A stretch of DNA of 64,000 nucleotides from Perilla frutescens (lineage: Eukaryota > Streptophyta > Magnoliopsida > Lamiales > Lamiaceae), in assembly GCA_026008535.1 (NCBI GenBank), contig BRKX01000014.1, positions 19,676,694 through 19,740,693 on the forward strand, read 5' to 3'. Of this stretch, positions 1 to 11,476 are shown in pieces. Position 1 is the first letter of the stretch, and each line of letters starts with the position of its first letter. The notes beneath the pieces are model-generated. The model worked only from the letters and a program-made list of their open reading frames with translations, did no database searches and was not told where the DNA came from. A program made the translations under genes and the position numbers.

Positions 1-146
1 ATACGCAATTTATTGTATTTTAATATTTCTATTTTCCCAATCGTTTAAAAATAAATCCTCAAATAAAAAAAATCTTAAAATACAATGAATTGATCAAATG
101 TTAGATTTCTATTACGCACAATTTTCGGGCCGTAAAATTGATCAAA

Positions 147-1041
147 TGTTGGTGCAACACAAATTTTTTTATTTAATTTGATAAAATACAAAACAGTGTA
201 CAAACATATCAAAATATATTTTTACGAATCCAATCTATATTTTTTCTCTGATTTTTCTCTTCAAAATTTGATCTTCAAACGGTCTTCGAAGTTTTTGGAA
301 AAAATTTGTATCCTCGATATTCTTTGACTTGGTATTTGAATTTGGTCTTTGAAGTTTTCGGGAAAAATTTATATCATCAATTTTTTTTTGACTTGGATAA
401 CGTTAATCCAGAGGATCGTCGCCTTATTTCTGGATCAAACACCGACTTCAAAATGAATTTGATGAAGAACGCTTTTGGCAGTCTTGCTTATGGAACAAAC
501 GCCGACTTCAGAATGAAGAATGAATTTGGTGAAGAACGCTTTTGACTGTCTTGCTTATGGATCAAACGTCGACTTCAGAATGAATTTAGTGAAGAACGTC
601 TTTGAAATACCACAAGAACACTTTGAATATTTGAGAAATTTCACTTATGGATTTTTTTTTTCTCAAATTCTTGAACTCTTCAAATTATTTATGATGTGAT
701 TTTTAATTGATATGGAGACCCCAATTTATAGCTGTAGGAATATGTGTCTAGGACTGATGTGGCACGATTTCATTGGTTATTGAAAATTAATATATATCTT
801 TTAAATGATATATTTATTTGTTGCCAAAGAAACTCGACGTTTATCATATAATAATATCTTTATTATTTAAATTTTTATCTAAATTATTCCAAAACTAAAT
901 AAATATATAAAAATCAATAAAAATATTATACATAATATTAAAATTTCGTTATCTACAATTTGATTTGTAAAAACTTTCAAAAAAAGTGGAGAGTGTTTTA
1001 TTAATTTTCAAAAATGAATTGTTTTTCAAAGGGGTCCAACA
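147..1041 (-). mobile_element. Solo LTR, Ty1/copia-like
   Basis: The segment is bounded by TGTTGG on the left and CCAACA on the right, so it has the inverted TG...CA ends of an LTR. Read on the minus strand it has a TATA box (CTATAAATTGGGG, about 719-731), then a leader, then the end GTTGCACCAACA typical of plant copia LTRs. No primer-binding site or polypurine tract is visible next to it and no clear 5-bp target duplication was found, so a solo or old LTR is inferred. It contains a short tandem repeat at about 428-610. The short ORF at 306-545 is part of this repeat, not a gene. Confidence 0.6.
428..612. repeat. Tandem repeat of about 60-65 bp, three copies
   Basis: Three imperfect copies share ATCAAACGCCGACTTCAGAATG followed by GTGAAGAACGCTTTTG-like sequence (about 435, 498 and 560). 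The array lies in the transcribed part of the copia-like LTR. Confidence 0.7.
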
Positions 1042-1194
1042 TGTAATTTGCCCAAAAAAGTATGTAATTGTAATTGATATGCATTTTTATTAAGTTTATA
1101 AAATAATTCAATTCACAAAAGGATACTCTAAGTGATCACTAAAGCACACTCCATGTGAGATCTCTCTCTCTCTCCCCGCATGCACAGAAAATAT

Positions 1195-1375
1195 CATTTG
1201 TGTTCCTAGATGATGATCTGGTGATGAAGTAAAGATAAGTTGAGACCGAATGTCTCGAGTTTAAATCTAACCTATAATGTTGGATGTGAGTCTGTTATAG
1301 ATTCACATATGATTTTTCAAGTATGATTTATAGGCTATTGCATAAAAAGCGGAGTTTATCCAGTATGCTATAAAT
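1195..1375 (+). mobile_element. Degenerate tRNA-derived SINE
   Basis: A degenerate A-box-like stretch (GATCTGGTGATGAAGTAAAGA) is followed by a B-box-like CGAGTTTAAATCT and a 3' part (GTGAGTCTGTTATAG ... GCGGAGTTTATCCAGT). The 3' part resembles the SINE-like copies at 28.1 kb and 13.9 kb. It is too diverged for a functional tRNA. Confidence 0.45.
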
Positions 1376-1385
1376 AAGGAAAAAT

Positions 1386-1735
1386 CATACCTTATGTCCT
1401 AAACTATAAGGGTTGTAACAATTAACAAAATTTCCTAAACTATAACTCAAATAATTTATGTCTCAAATTACTAAGGTTTTCACAAAAATATCCTAGATTA
1501 TGACTAATTATACCATATATCCCAAACTAATGAGAATTTAACAATTTTGTTACGTATCTTATCAATTTCATAGATTTTCAGTTGCTAGAACTTACCATAG
1601 GGACAAATTTGTTAATTTATCAATAGTTTAGGACATAAGATGTAATTATTCATACTTCATACAATTTTTGTTAAAATCTTCATATTTTGGGACATAAAGG
1701 TGTAATTAGTTATGCTTTATGATGTTTTTGTTACA
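1386..1735. mobile_element. Foldback MITE-like element
   Basis: The left arm (ATACCTTATGTCCTAAACTAT...AACAAAATT) and the inverted right arm (ACACCTTTATGTCCC...AACAAAAATTG) are similar, with further internal copies of 'ATGTCC(C/T)AAACTAT'. The ends and target duplication are not resolved and the superfamily is unknown. Confidence 0.4.
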
Positions 1736-1744
1736 AAATAATAT

Positions 1745-2640
1745 TGAGCAGCACTTGCGTGCACAATTCCCATAGGTGCAGCAACATCAGACGGCGTGTG
1801 GGCATCACACGTCGGTCATTTTTATTTTTATTTTTTGATGATTTTTTTTTATTTTATTTTTTTCGATTTTTCAATTTTTTGATGTTCTGTTTTTCTTTTT
1901 GTTTTTTTTTTCCAAAAAAATGATACACTAAAATAAAATTAGTGACTCCTAAAATTAAAGTGAATTGATTTAATTTGTTTGAAATAAATATAAATTTATA
2001 CCTTAAAATGAAATTAATAAACCCTAAAATAAAAGTGATTTTTTTAAATATGTCAACTTGTGCAATGCACTCGTCCGATGCTAACGCGTGGGCCCATGCA
2101 TTGCGCTTGACAATTAATTTAATTTTTTCAAAACAAATATAAATGGTAATTGAAACATAAAAATCTAATTTTGAAATAATTATATACTATAAAATGAAAT
2201 TAGTGAACCCTAAAATAAAAATGAATTAATATGATTTTTTTTTAAATTCGACGTCTCGCACAATGCACTTGTCCGACGCTACCGCATGGGCTCGTGCATT
2301 GCGCTTAATAATTAATTTTTCCAACTTAAATATAACCCATAATTGAGATTAATGAAACTTAAAAAAAACCATAAACCATAAAAGATACAAAATAAATCCT
2401 TAAAAAATATAAAAATAATAAAAAAAACCCTAAAAATTATTGAGCCCTAAAAAAACTCTAAACTTCTAAACTCTAAACATTAATTGGAATGGAAAAACCA
2501 CAATTTGGACTAAATAAACTGATATAAAATAATTAGTAGACCCCTTACTTTTTAAGGATACTGGTGATACTTTTTGAATTCTGAGTGATACCTTTTAGTG
2601 TTAAGTTGATACTAATTTAACCGATTCTTTTTTTTTTTTT
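1745..2640. repeat. Dispersed 'two-hairpin' repeat, copy 1
   Basis: AT-rich repeat with phrases such as CCTAAAATAAAATTAGTGA and AAAGTGAATTGATTTAATTTG. It has two GC-rich inverted-repeat cores (about 2060-2110 and 2255-2305), each of the form GCAATGCAC...GTGCATTGC, about 195 bp apart. The 3' end has repeated GTGATACTTTTT. Related copies lie at 17.9-20.1, 25.2-25.6 and 56.3-57.2 kb. I saw no coding capacity and cannot assign a superfamily. Confidence 0.65.
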
Positions 2641-2885
2641 TTGTATGTTGACATGTGAATTTGAATGACCCATTTAAAATAAGGCTTATTTATAACTAGT
2701 GCATGCAAGTGTCTTGTGAATAATATTTATCCCTACACGAAAAATACATGTTCTTTAAATTCTAACGTTCAATGTATTATTCTCATCATGAATTCTTGGA
2801 ACATTTAGAAAATTAGGATTTGAGGATAAGATTGGGAAATTTGACCTGAAATGACTCATCCAAGAATCATTTTGATTAATTTAAT

Positions 2886-3359
2886 GGGTGCTGTTATTTA
2901 CCTTACAAATTTTGCTCTTTCCATTTCATTCACTTTCTATACTTCATATTTACTTTTCTACTTATTTACCTTTCACCCTAATTAATCTAATACAAGCAAA
3001 GCAAAGCAAAATCAGTTGTGTTCGAAAATCTAACATTCGTTCGGAAATTCATTTCCAAATCACCTTCAGCGGGTTCAGAAACTAGTGTTCAAATTACTTT
3101 CAACAGGTTTGGAAACGAGTTTCCGAGCGAGTGTTAGGGTTTCGAACATAATTTATTTTCAAAAACCGTTACACATTCAAAAACTAGTTTCTGAACCACC
3201 TTCAACATGTTTGAAACTAGTTTCCAAACGAGTGTTATATTTTTTAACACAATTGATTTTGAAAAACTAAAAAGGTATTTAAGTAATATCAAAATTATTT
3301 CATTTTTTTTTTTAATTTGTGGTATAACATTAAATTTCATAAGGTAAATAGAAACACCC
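2886..3359. mobile_element. Short Mutator-like non-autonomous element
   Basis: The inverted ends match: left GGGTGCTGTTATTTACCTTA; right, inverted, GGGTGTTTCTATTTACCTTA. The flanking 9-mers TAATTTAAT and AAATTTAAA match at 7 of 9 positions, which suggests a 9-bp target duplication. The interior is rich in TTCGAAAA/TTCCAAA motifs. The small ORFs here are repeat sequence. Confidence 0.5.
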
Positions 3360-4740
3360 AAATTTAAAATCATACTCAGTAATTCATAAAATTTAAAAAT
3401 ATTATATAAAACAATCTCAATAAAAACTTGATGAATCGTTACTACTAAACCTAGATCATTAATTTGAAGAGTAGTGATTTTCAGCCAGATTCTAGCTAGC
3501 CAGAATCTTTTATTATTTTTAATAATTAATTAATTTAATTAATAAAACACTAATTATTCAATAAATTTACATTGATGCCCTCCATAATAATTAGGGCAAC
3601 TCTATATGCGCTTCAATTCAGAAGAAATCGAAGATGGAAAAAAAATAAAGAAGTGAAGAAAAGAAAGAAGATGAAGCTGCGCCCCTTTCTTCCGATCCGC
3701 TTCTGAAGTGATATTAATTATTAATTACAAATCACTAATTTCATGACAGAAGGATAATATAGTAAAAACATAACATTTAATAATTAACATTATTAATAAT
3801 ACAATTTTATTAATCATCAAAAAATTAGATTCTGGCTGGCTAGCATTATTCTAATTTGAATAGCCGTTAAAAGTTTTCCCTTTTTTTTAAAGCAATAAAC
3901 ACTTCTTCACCTGATAAATGCTGGACTAGATCTCATATAATGATTAAGGTAATATGTCTTATTCAATTATTTTCATGATGGTATTTTAAATGTTCCAATA
4001 ATTGAGTAAATTTCAAGATTTGGAATAGACTTTAGGTTGAACGGTAACTCATCATTATGACCCTCAACATTTGTTATATAAAAAAATTAAATAAATAACG
4101 TATTTTTTGTGTGTAGTAAGAATCATAGAGTTGAATATTGCGTGACTATATCATACTTTTATTTTAGTACGAATGACTTCTAAATTGAAAAAATTATATA
4201 TGCACACCCACACCCACACACACGTAGTTTAAACATTGAAAAGATATATTCTGAAATTAATCTGAGGCAATAAATCATCTCACATTCAAATCAAAATCTA
4301 CATAGAGAAAATCATCATTTATTTATGTTGTGGTTTTTTGGGTGCAAAAATAAATTTCCCTTTCGTGTTCTTTTTGGCAATATTAATTTTTAAAAAATTT
4401 AAATAGTGGTAAATAAAGAAAAAAATAACATTTTTGCATATCTAATAAGAAAATTGATGTATATTTTTAAAACAAATAAAAAAGAAATGTTTAATTATTA
4501 CATAGTACAAAATTTAGTATAAAGCGAAACAAAAGTCTTAAACCAAATTTAAAAAATATGAAAATATTGGTCTCTCAAAAAGAAAATTGTGCTATTTTAT
4601 TTCATGACGCCGAAAAATCGTAATTCTTGAGTTAAATAAGAGAGTCCAGTCTCAATCTTATTTGTCGGGGCGCCGGTATTTTTTCACTCTGTGCTAGTGA
4701 AATGCCAAATTGCCAATCTCAGATGAGCTGTGTCACACTC
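3360..4740. other. Intergenic, AT-rich; no gene seen
   Basis: No coding signature was found. An inverted pair around 3483-3510 (AGCCAGATTCTAGCTAGCCAGAATC) and 3825-3850 (AGATTCTGGCTGGCTAGCA) may mark the ends of a small foldback element. The last 150 bases are probably the promoter of the DUF538 gene. Confidence 0.4.
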
Positions 4741-4768
4741 ACACATACTATTGTGTGAGAGAGGGAGA

Positions 4769-4770
<2 letters not shown>

Positions 4771-4801
<31 letters not shown>
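4771..4801 (+). repeat. (GA)n microsatellite in the 5' leader
   Basis: About 15 GA units lie some 85 bp upstream of the DUF538 start codon. GA/CT tracts are common in plant core promoters and leaders and can bind BBR/BPC GAGA-type factors. That role here is inference. Confidence 0.85.
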
Positions 4802-4804
<3 letters not shown>

Positions 4805-4884
4805 CACGGATAAAGGGTGAGAAGGAAACCTTTTATTCTCTGTTTCTTTTGAAACGGAGGGAGAGAGGTTTTGAAAGAAGGAAA

Positions 4885-6884
4885 ATGGAGAAAGCTTTGG
4901 TAAAAGTTGGAAGCATAAAAGCAGGCACATTTTGGGTTTCCAAGAAAGCTAAAGAAGAGATCTCCAACATCTCCCAAGACCTCTCTGTATGCTCTCTCTC
5001 TCACTTGATTTCTTGCTTTTTTTGGTTCTATTTTATTCTTTTTTTCTTTCTCCTGTTAGAAAGTTTGTGTTTTTATGTGTTTGAATGATTGTTTGTTTGT
5101 GTTTGTTGATAATGCTGTTTGTGTTGAATCAGCCCTGTTTATGATTGGTTCTGAATTGGGTGTATTTAGTGCATCAGTTGAAGATCTGTCTGTTTATTTT
5201 ATGCTAGAGTTTGAAACTTGACTGAAAAAGAAAAGGAAAAAAAAAAACCGTTTCATTTTTTTTTTAAAAAAAACTTTGAAACTCAGGGTCATATGAAAGA
5301 ATTTTAGTTGATGATGAAATTTAATGTGTGAAATGTGTTGATGGAACGGGAGATATGATGCTTCAGAGTTGAATTCTGCTTTTTACACATTTGTATCACC
5401 ATTGCAGATTCAATATGTTAGCTAAATTTTAAATTCTCACGTTATAGATTGTATGTATATATATGTATGTTTAGTTAAATTTAAAATTTTCATCAAAGTT
5501 ACTTCTGAGTTATGATGCCAATCTGCTGATAAATTCTGCCAAGATATTGTTCTTCTATTGCTCATTGAGAGAATTGAATTTTCATGTATTGAAATGAAAA
5601 TGAAAATGAAAATAAAAATAAAAATGGCAGTTAGGAATGATATGTGATTGTTGGATTAATTGATTTTCCTTTAGAGCCATTCTCTTTGGATTGAGTTTAG
5701 TAGCGTTTATTTTTCTCTTTTATCGACATTTTCTTTTACTCCGATTCTTATCCAGCAACTAGAGATCAATGTTACTAGGTTCAGCATTCTCTTTCTAATT
5801 GATAGTAGTATTTCATTCAATATCTATTCTGTTGAAACTGTGGAGTTCTTGCATGATGTTTCTTGTTTCGTGATGCTGACATTTAGGCAAAGAACACGAC
5901 AATCCTAACATGATCTGATCCCATTAAAGATTGAGTTTTCCTGGCATCTATGGAGATAAATCTTTAATGTATTATGTTTCTATTCTCTGTCAAATTCCAG
6001 ACACTCTCAAACACCGTGGAAGAGAAGGCGAAATGGATTTTCAACAAGCTCAAAGGTACATAAAAATTTTATCCGGTTAATTGAATGATGAGGATTAATA
6101 TTAGATTCATATTTTTCCTCAGTCCTATACAAATGTCTCTCTTGGAAGTTGGAATGGCCTAAAGACGTGCTTCTATTTCACATTGAACATATGTTGAATG
6201 AGCTTGATTTATTCTCATTCATTTAGAATCATGTCTTTGCACGAATATGCTAAATTTGATACTTGTAACTTGTAATGGTTACCTATTGCAGTTCACGTGT
6301 ATGAACAATAATAATCTTAATTTGAGTTAATCATCATTCACACAATATGAATGTAGGTAGTGATTGATGTTCAAGAAAATCAAAAGATCTGTTCTATCCG
6401 GATGCATCTAACCTGTTTTTGTTTTGTTTTCTTTCTTTTCATTCAAGTTAAGAAATTGAAGCACATCAGACAATCATGCATCTAATTTCTTGATTGATTA
6501 TCAGGAAAGCCAGTGAAATCCTTGGCCGATCTCCTGCGAGAGAACAATCTTCCTCCGGGAGTTTTTCCTCAGAACATAACATGCTATGAATTCGACGAGG
6601 TGAAGTCGAAGCTCATTGTGTACATGTCCTCTCCCTGTGAGGTATGCTTCAAGGACTCGTCCGTTGTGAGGTACTCGACTCGTGTGAAGGCCACATTGTC
6701 GAGAGGAAAGCTGACGGGAATCGAGGGAATGAAGACCAAGGTTCTGGTGTGGGTGAAGGTGACCAGCATCAATGTGGAAGGCTACAAGTCTGATAAAGTT
6801 TGGTTTACGGCGGGAGTGAAGAAATCGAGAGCCAAAGATGCATACGAAATGCCGCGTGATGCCGTTCGAGTTGAAGATTTTTGA
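4885..6884 (+). CDS. DUF538 family (SVB-like) protein, 3 exons
   Basis: The exons are 4885-4986, 6001-6055 and 6505-6884, joined by GT/AG introns that keep one frame and give 178 aa, the usual length for the family. The N-terminus (MEKALVKVGSIKAGTFWVS) and the segment KAKWIFNKLKG match plant DUF538 proteins such as Arabidopsis At4g24130. The DUF538 domain fills about residues 55-178, with a 'LPPGVFPQNITCYEFDE' core, a cysteine-bearing 'PCEVCFKD' strand and the C-terminal 'KVWFTAGVKKSRAKDAYE'. No signal peptide is seen, which fits the soluble members; secreted members of the family start differently. The SVB subgroup affects trichome and growth traits; the biochemical function is unsettled. 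Exon 2 is only 55 bp. Splice sites are predicted by eye. Confidence 0.92.
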
Positions 6885-7362
6885 AATGCAATTTCGCTGT
6901 GTTAATATCCTTTTACATCTCTCATTATTTATTGTTTTCTTCGGAAAAATTAATAAATATATATATGCATATGTTATTCAAAATTTGATTATTTGGAACT
7001 CTGCTTCTTGATTGTGATCAATATAAAACAGACATTGGGCAACTTATTATTCATCTGCTACAACTTTTTGTATATGGCGGTCTTTTATATGGAGAACTTT
7101 TATTAATAAAATAAATATTGAATTACGATTTTATTTATTAAAGATTTAGTTTTTCGAATAAAAATTATAATTATAATCATATGTAGTATATATCCTATAA
7201 TTTTAACTTATTATTATATCCTAATAATAAGTGCAAATTAAAAAATTGAATATTTAAATATCGCATTATTGATCATGCTCACGCATACATTTTGATTTTA
7301 TTTTATCACTTTGTGGATACTTAATTTGTGACGTCTTATGCATAAAGAGAGAATTTTCCCAT

Positions 7363-8386
7363 GGGTGATTCTATTTACACCATCAATTTTTCTTTTCACA
7401 CCATAATTACTTTACACACCATAAAAATTCATTTTTTTTTTCATTTTTTTTTTACACACAACACTAAAAGACTTATTTACCTTTTATCTTAAAATTTATT
7501 TACCCCTTACTTAAAAATAAAATTAATTACAAAAATAATAATAATTAAAAAAAAAATGAAGAGAGAGAGATTGCAAATGAACATCACCGTCGTCTTCGTT
7601 CTTCTTCATTGCCAGCCCCTTTCTCCACCCTCCCCCAACAGCCACACCAGCCATCTCCGACATCAGTCCAGCCACCATTTTTCCTCTTTCCTCCTCCACC
7701 ACCAGCCACACCGGCCATCTCCGACACCAGCCCAACCACCATTCTACCTCATCTTCTCCAACAACATCAACGAAAAAAAGGCAGATTATGCTTCGAAATA
7801 TACAGTTCGAATCTCCATCTTTGGGTTCGAAAATTATTTTTCGTACCCAAAGAAGGTGATTCGAAATTATATTCAAATCAAACACACATTGAGAGGTTTG
7901 GAAACTATTTTTCGAACCCAAATGAGGAGATTCGAAAACCGTTTTTGGAACCTGTAGAAAGGAATTTGAACTTTAAATTTTGAATGAAGGTTGAGGGTGG
8001 TGAATCTCGCCATGGTCACCGAGATTTATGAACTCAAATCTGCCATTTTTTTTCTTTGATTTTTTATGTTGAATCCATTGTTCATGATTGTGGGACCAAA
8101 GTATTGGGAGTTGCCGGAGGAGAAGGTCGCGGCGGCGGTGGCGACTGAAGTGGGAGGAGTTGGTGAGGGCGGCGGCTGGATTCTGGAGAAGCCGGCGGAG
8201 GGGCTGGAGAGGATGCCGCCGTGCAGCTTGAGAAGAAGAAGAAATACACGTTCTTTTTTCTTTTTCTTTTTAAATAAATTTTTTTAATTAAAAAGGATAT
8301 TTAAGTAAATTAGTAATTATTTATTTTTTGAATTAAATTTATTGGTGGTGTATAAAGAAAATTGAGTAGCGGATTTAGAATCACCC
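7363..8386. mobile_element. Mutator-like non-autonomous element with TTCGAAAA interior
   Basis: The ends GGGTGATTCTA and TAGAATCACCC are perfect inverted repeats. The flanks TTTTCCCAT and TTTTCGGAT match at 7 of 9, consistent with a 9-bp Mutator-type target duplication. The interior holds CCACC-rich sequence, several TTCGAA-centred motifs and a GC-rich purine stretch (8090-8225). ORFs at 7523-7983 and 8066-8287 are low-complexity readings of the repeat, not genes. Relatives lie at 2.9 kb and 15.6 kb. Confidence 0.6.
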
Positions 8387-8711
8387 TTTTCGGATACTTC
8401 ACAAGTCTCTTAATTTTATTTTAATTTAATTTTAAAGTAAGAAAGAAATATCAACCTTTTAATCTTTTTGGTAAATATTTTTATTAAGGATAAAAGTGAA
8501 AACTATCTTTAAGTTTATACAATAAAATTAAAAATTAGACTTAGAATAATATATGTAAATTTTTAAAATTTGATCCATAAATTGTTTGATCAATTGATTT
8601 TTATTATTATTTTGAGGAAGATGAATTGATTATTTGGAGTTTAACCAATGAAAAGAGTAGTGAACACAAAATTCCCGTTTCCCAGTTTCCAGCTCAACGG
8701 GAAAGCAAAGC

Positions 8712-11476
8712 ATGAGCTCTGCGTCGGCTTCGTCATCGCCGCCGAGAGCTCGGAAGCAGAAGGACGAGGAGCGGCCAAGATTCTTCGACATTAAGGCGAA
8801 GAGCATGTGCTGGGCCAACGCCGACACGGTGCCGGGCCGCCACCCCGACCGCTGGCGCAAGGACCCCGCCGGCAACGTTGTCTGCAAACGCTTCTGCAAC
8901 TGCCAAGGCTGTCTCTGCTTTGAGTATGACCACATCGTTCCCTTTTCCAAAGGTCCCTTCTTCCTATTTTACTTCTTTCTTCTTTGTTAACCGCTCATTT
9001 TAAATGAATTCCAAAAAAAAAAAAATGCAAAATGTAATTTCAAGAAAGATGATTTCTTTGACGTGTTTGATTTGATTTTATGTGTGCCCTTGTTAGTTGA
9101 TGGGTGTGATCTCATTTGGTTTTATTTCCAGCCGTTTCTGGCGACATTGGTCTTGGAGAATTGATTTTGATGGACTGGAAAGATGTTTTCTTTGGAATTA
9201 GAGGATATGTGTTTGGGAGACATTGGTAATTTGTGTTTTCTTATCATGGATTTGGCATTTTTACTGTAATGGAATTTGCAAGAATTTAGGGCTTTTGATT
9301 GTTGATAATTCAAGATTGCTGCTTTAATTTGTAGGGTTTCTGAAACTTGTTTTTCTATTCCTTTCTCATGGATTTTTTTCAGGAGGTTGGAAGTAAGTTG
9401 TGGTAGTTTTGTGCAGGTGGTGAGTCTGTAGTGGAGAATTGCCAGATTCTACAGACAAGGGTAAACAGATTTAAATCGGATAAGGAAGATATTGATGGTT
9501 CGACGTTGAAAGGCTACTCTTGTGACATTAAGTTCACAGGTATACATAGCTTTGCTTCTTGCTGTTTTTGTTCAATGTTCTTATACCGTCAGTGCAATGA
9601 GTTATTTGTTCTATAATATGCTGCTAGTGCTTGTAATGACAATTGAAGCATCTTGTGTAGGGGAATGACCAACTCAACCAATTGTGTGGTGCTAGAGAAA
9701 AATAAAATTTATCTGAGATAGATTTTATATTGTGATGAATTGACTCATATGAAATAGGCTGTGAGTGATATAGTTGTCTTATATCCTGTAAGTGAGCGGC
9801 TTTTCTTCATATACTTGAAAGTGAAGTGCTTAATGTAATTTAAATGTTCTAATCATTTTCAATCAAACAAATAAATACAAACTTATAGTTTGAAGATATC
9901 AACTTCATAACCCTGACTCTCAATCTGTAAATTAGTCAATGTTTTATCTTGATAGAGAAACTACAATCGTTTCTTAATTAGATAATTTTGGCTTTAGATT
10001 TCAGGCTTTTAGGGTAAATTATGGAGAACAAATTAATATCCTTAGCTTACCTTGCAACTAGTGGGAATGGGCTTTGTGGATAATGATGAATTAATTCACT
10101 TCAGATATATGTTTTTTTATATCTGCATGTATAGTATAGTCGTCCCTCCAGACCTTCCCTGTGGAATGGACCTTGTTAATAGTGAATTTGATAGCAGTAT
10201 TTTTTGCCCAAATGACTAAAAATACATGTTAAGAAGTAACTATTTCATTTAACAGTAATTTTGTTGCCACCTTTTGGAAATCTTCAATATGACAGAGAGA
10301 GAATTTTGTCGATAGGGAAATTCTATGCTGTCTGTATCCTTAATAGATTGCAGTCCACAACAGATGTTAGAGCTCTGCTGTTAAAAACCGTCATAAAGAT
10401 GAGGAAAAATTCCTTGGTTAATCATTTTGTTAGGTGGGGGGGGAGTGGCCTGATATGTCTGAGAACTATTGTGTCATCATGTATTCAAAGAAATATTTTA
10501 AAATGTCTACAAAGGATGAAGCTTTCTTGTTTTCCTCAAGTTGTTTGAGTGTCTGGGGTCAAGACACAACATTAGGTGCAAATTCAGTGGAATTAATGCG
10601 AACTTCCTAACTACCATCAGCTTTCAAACACGATTGACCTGAAAGATGAAAATGTGAAGGAGCCATCGTTGAGTATGATGGCATTGGTGATTAATTTGGA
10701 TGACTTAGATGCTGGGGCAACCTATTCATAATCCAAAATTTTTAAACCAAATGATGTGCCGTTTTGGCCTCCCGGTCCTGTTGCTAGATTACTAGATGAT
10801 CTTGTTGATAGAAGTAGACCCGCCTGGTCATAACTAGAGAATGTCCCTCTTGCTCCCACATTATCTTGTTGATGATGAAGTAGCTTAGACAAATGTGCAT
10901 CTGAAGTGGGCCTTGGGCACCATGGATTGACTCAGTTTGTGACGTGCTCATAAAAAAGATTGGCCTGTTGAGCTCTTTCTGCCTTTTTTCCACCAGTTGT
11001 TTTGGCTCCTCATACTTATTGTTCATATTACGGGGGGGGGGGGATACATCATTTGTATCCTGTACACTAGTTTCTTGAAAGAGTTCATCAGGACTCAAAC
11101 AGGGAGTGGATTTTGAAGCAAAAAGTGGACCTGCCTTAGATTTTATGATTGAAGCATTGTCGCATTGATAAAGAATCACTTACGTGACGGGGAGTGCCTA
11201 TTTATTCTAGATAGTTGTTAAAGCATCTTTCTTGGGTTATATTCAGTTCATAAACTGTAGCTGCTGGTTCTACTTATAATACTTGAAAAGTTACACTCAT
11301 TTTCAATTACAGACAAGGAGCTTGATATTGTTGAAATGGCTGTCTACGGAGATGTTATTAGGCCAGGAAACCAATGTCGCTGCAGAACTGTAGCTGAAAT
11401 GCTCGGGCAATATAAACCCAAAGATCGACTGTCTCCCTGCAAGTTGCCCTATGACAACAACTCCTCAGAGAAGTGA
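8712..11476 (+). CDS. HNH-nuclease-fold protein, 3 exons
   Basis: The exons are 8712-8952, 9417-9539 and 11313-11476. Frames join in phase to give 175 aa. A low-complexity Ser/Ala N-terminus is followed by a conserved plant segment (FFDIKAKSMCWANAD...RHPDRWRKDPAGN), a Cys cluster (C58, C62, C64, C67, C69) and the HNH core. In the core, EYDHIVPFSKGG supplies His74, ENCQILQ supplies Asn88, and the third position is N97 of RVNRFKSDK, as I recall for plant HNH proteins like At3g47490. A second Cys group (QCRC...PCKLPYD) is near the C-terminus and may complete a zinc site. The family is predicted to bind or cut DNA; the true substrate is unknown. The last intron is 1.8 kb and contains decayed coding-like sequence. 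Confidence 0.9.
10283..11200 (+). pseudogene. Decayed coding-like sequence inside an HNH-gene intron
   Basis: The region reads as protein-like stretches that hop between frames. Examples are FYAVCILNRLQSTTDVRALL near 10320, then WPDMSENYCVIMYSKKYF near 10445 after a G8 run, then SMMALVINLDDLDAGATYS near 10670 and PFWPPGPVARLLDDLVDRS near 10760. There is no splice logic that connects them in one frame. I do not recognise the parent protein. It may be an old retrocopy or captured fragment; chance is also possible. Confidence 0.35.

Noticed and set aside
7523..7983. Overlapping Pro/His-rich ORFs of 124-133 codons
   Set aside because: They lie inside a TIR-bounded element, overlap in three frames and have low-complexity CCACC sequence.
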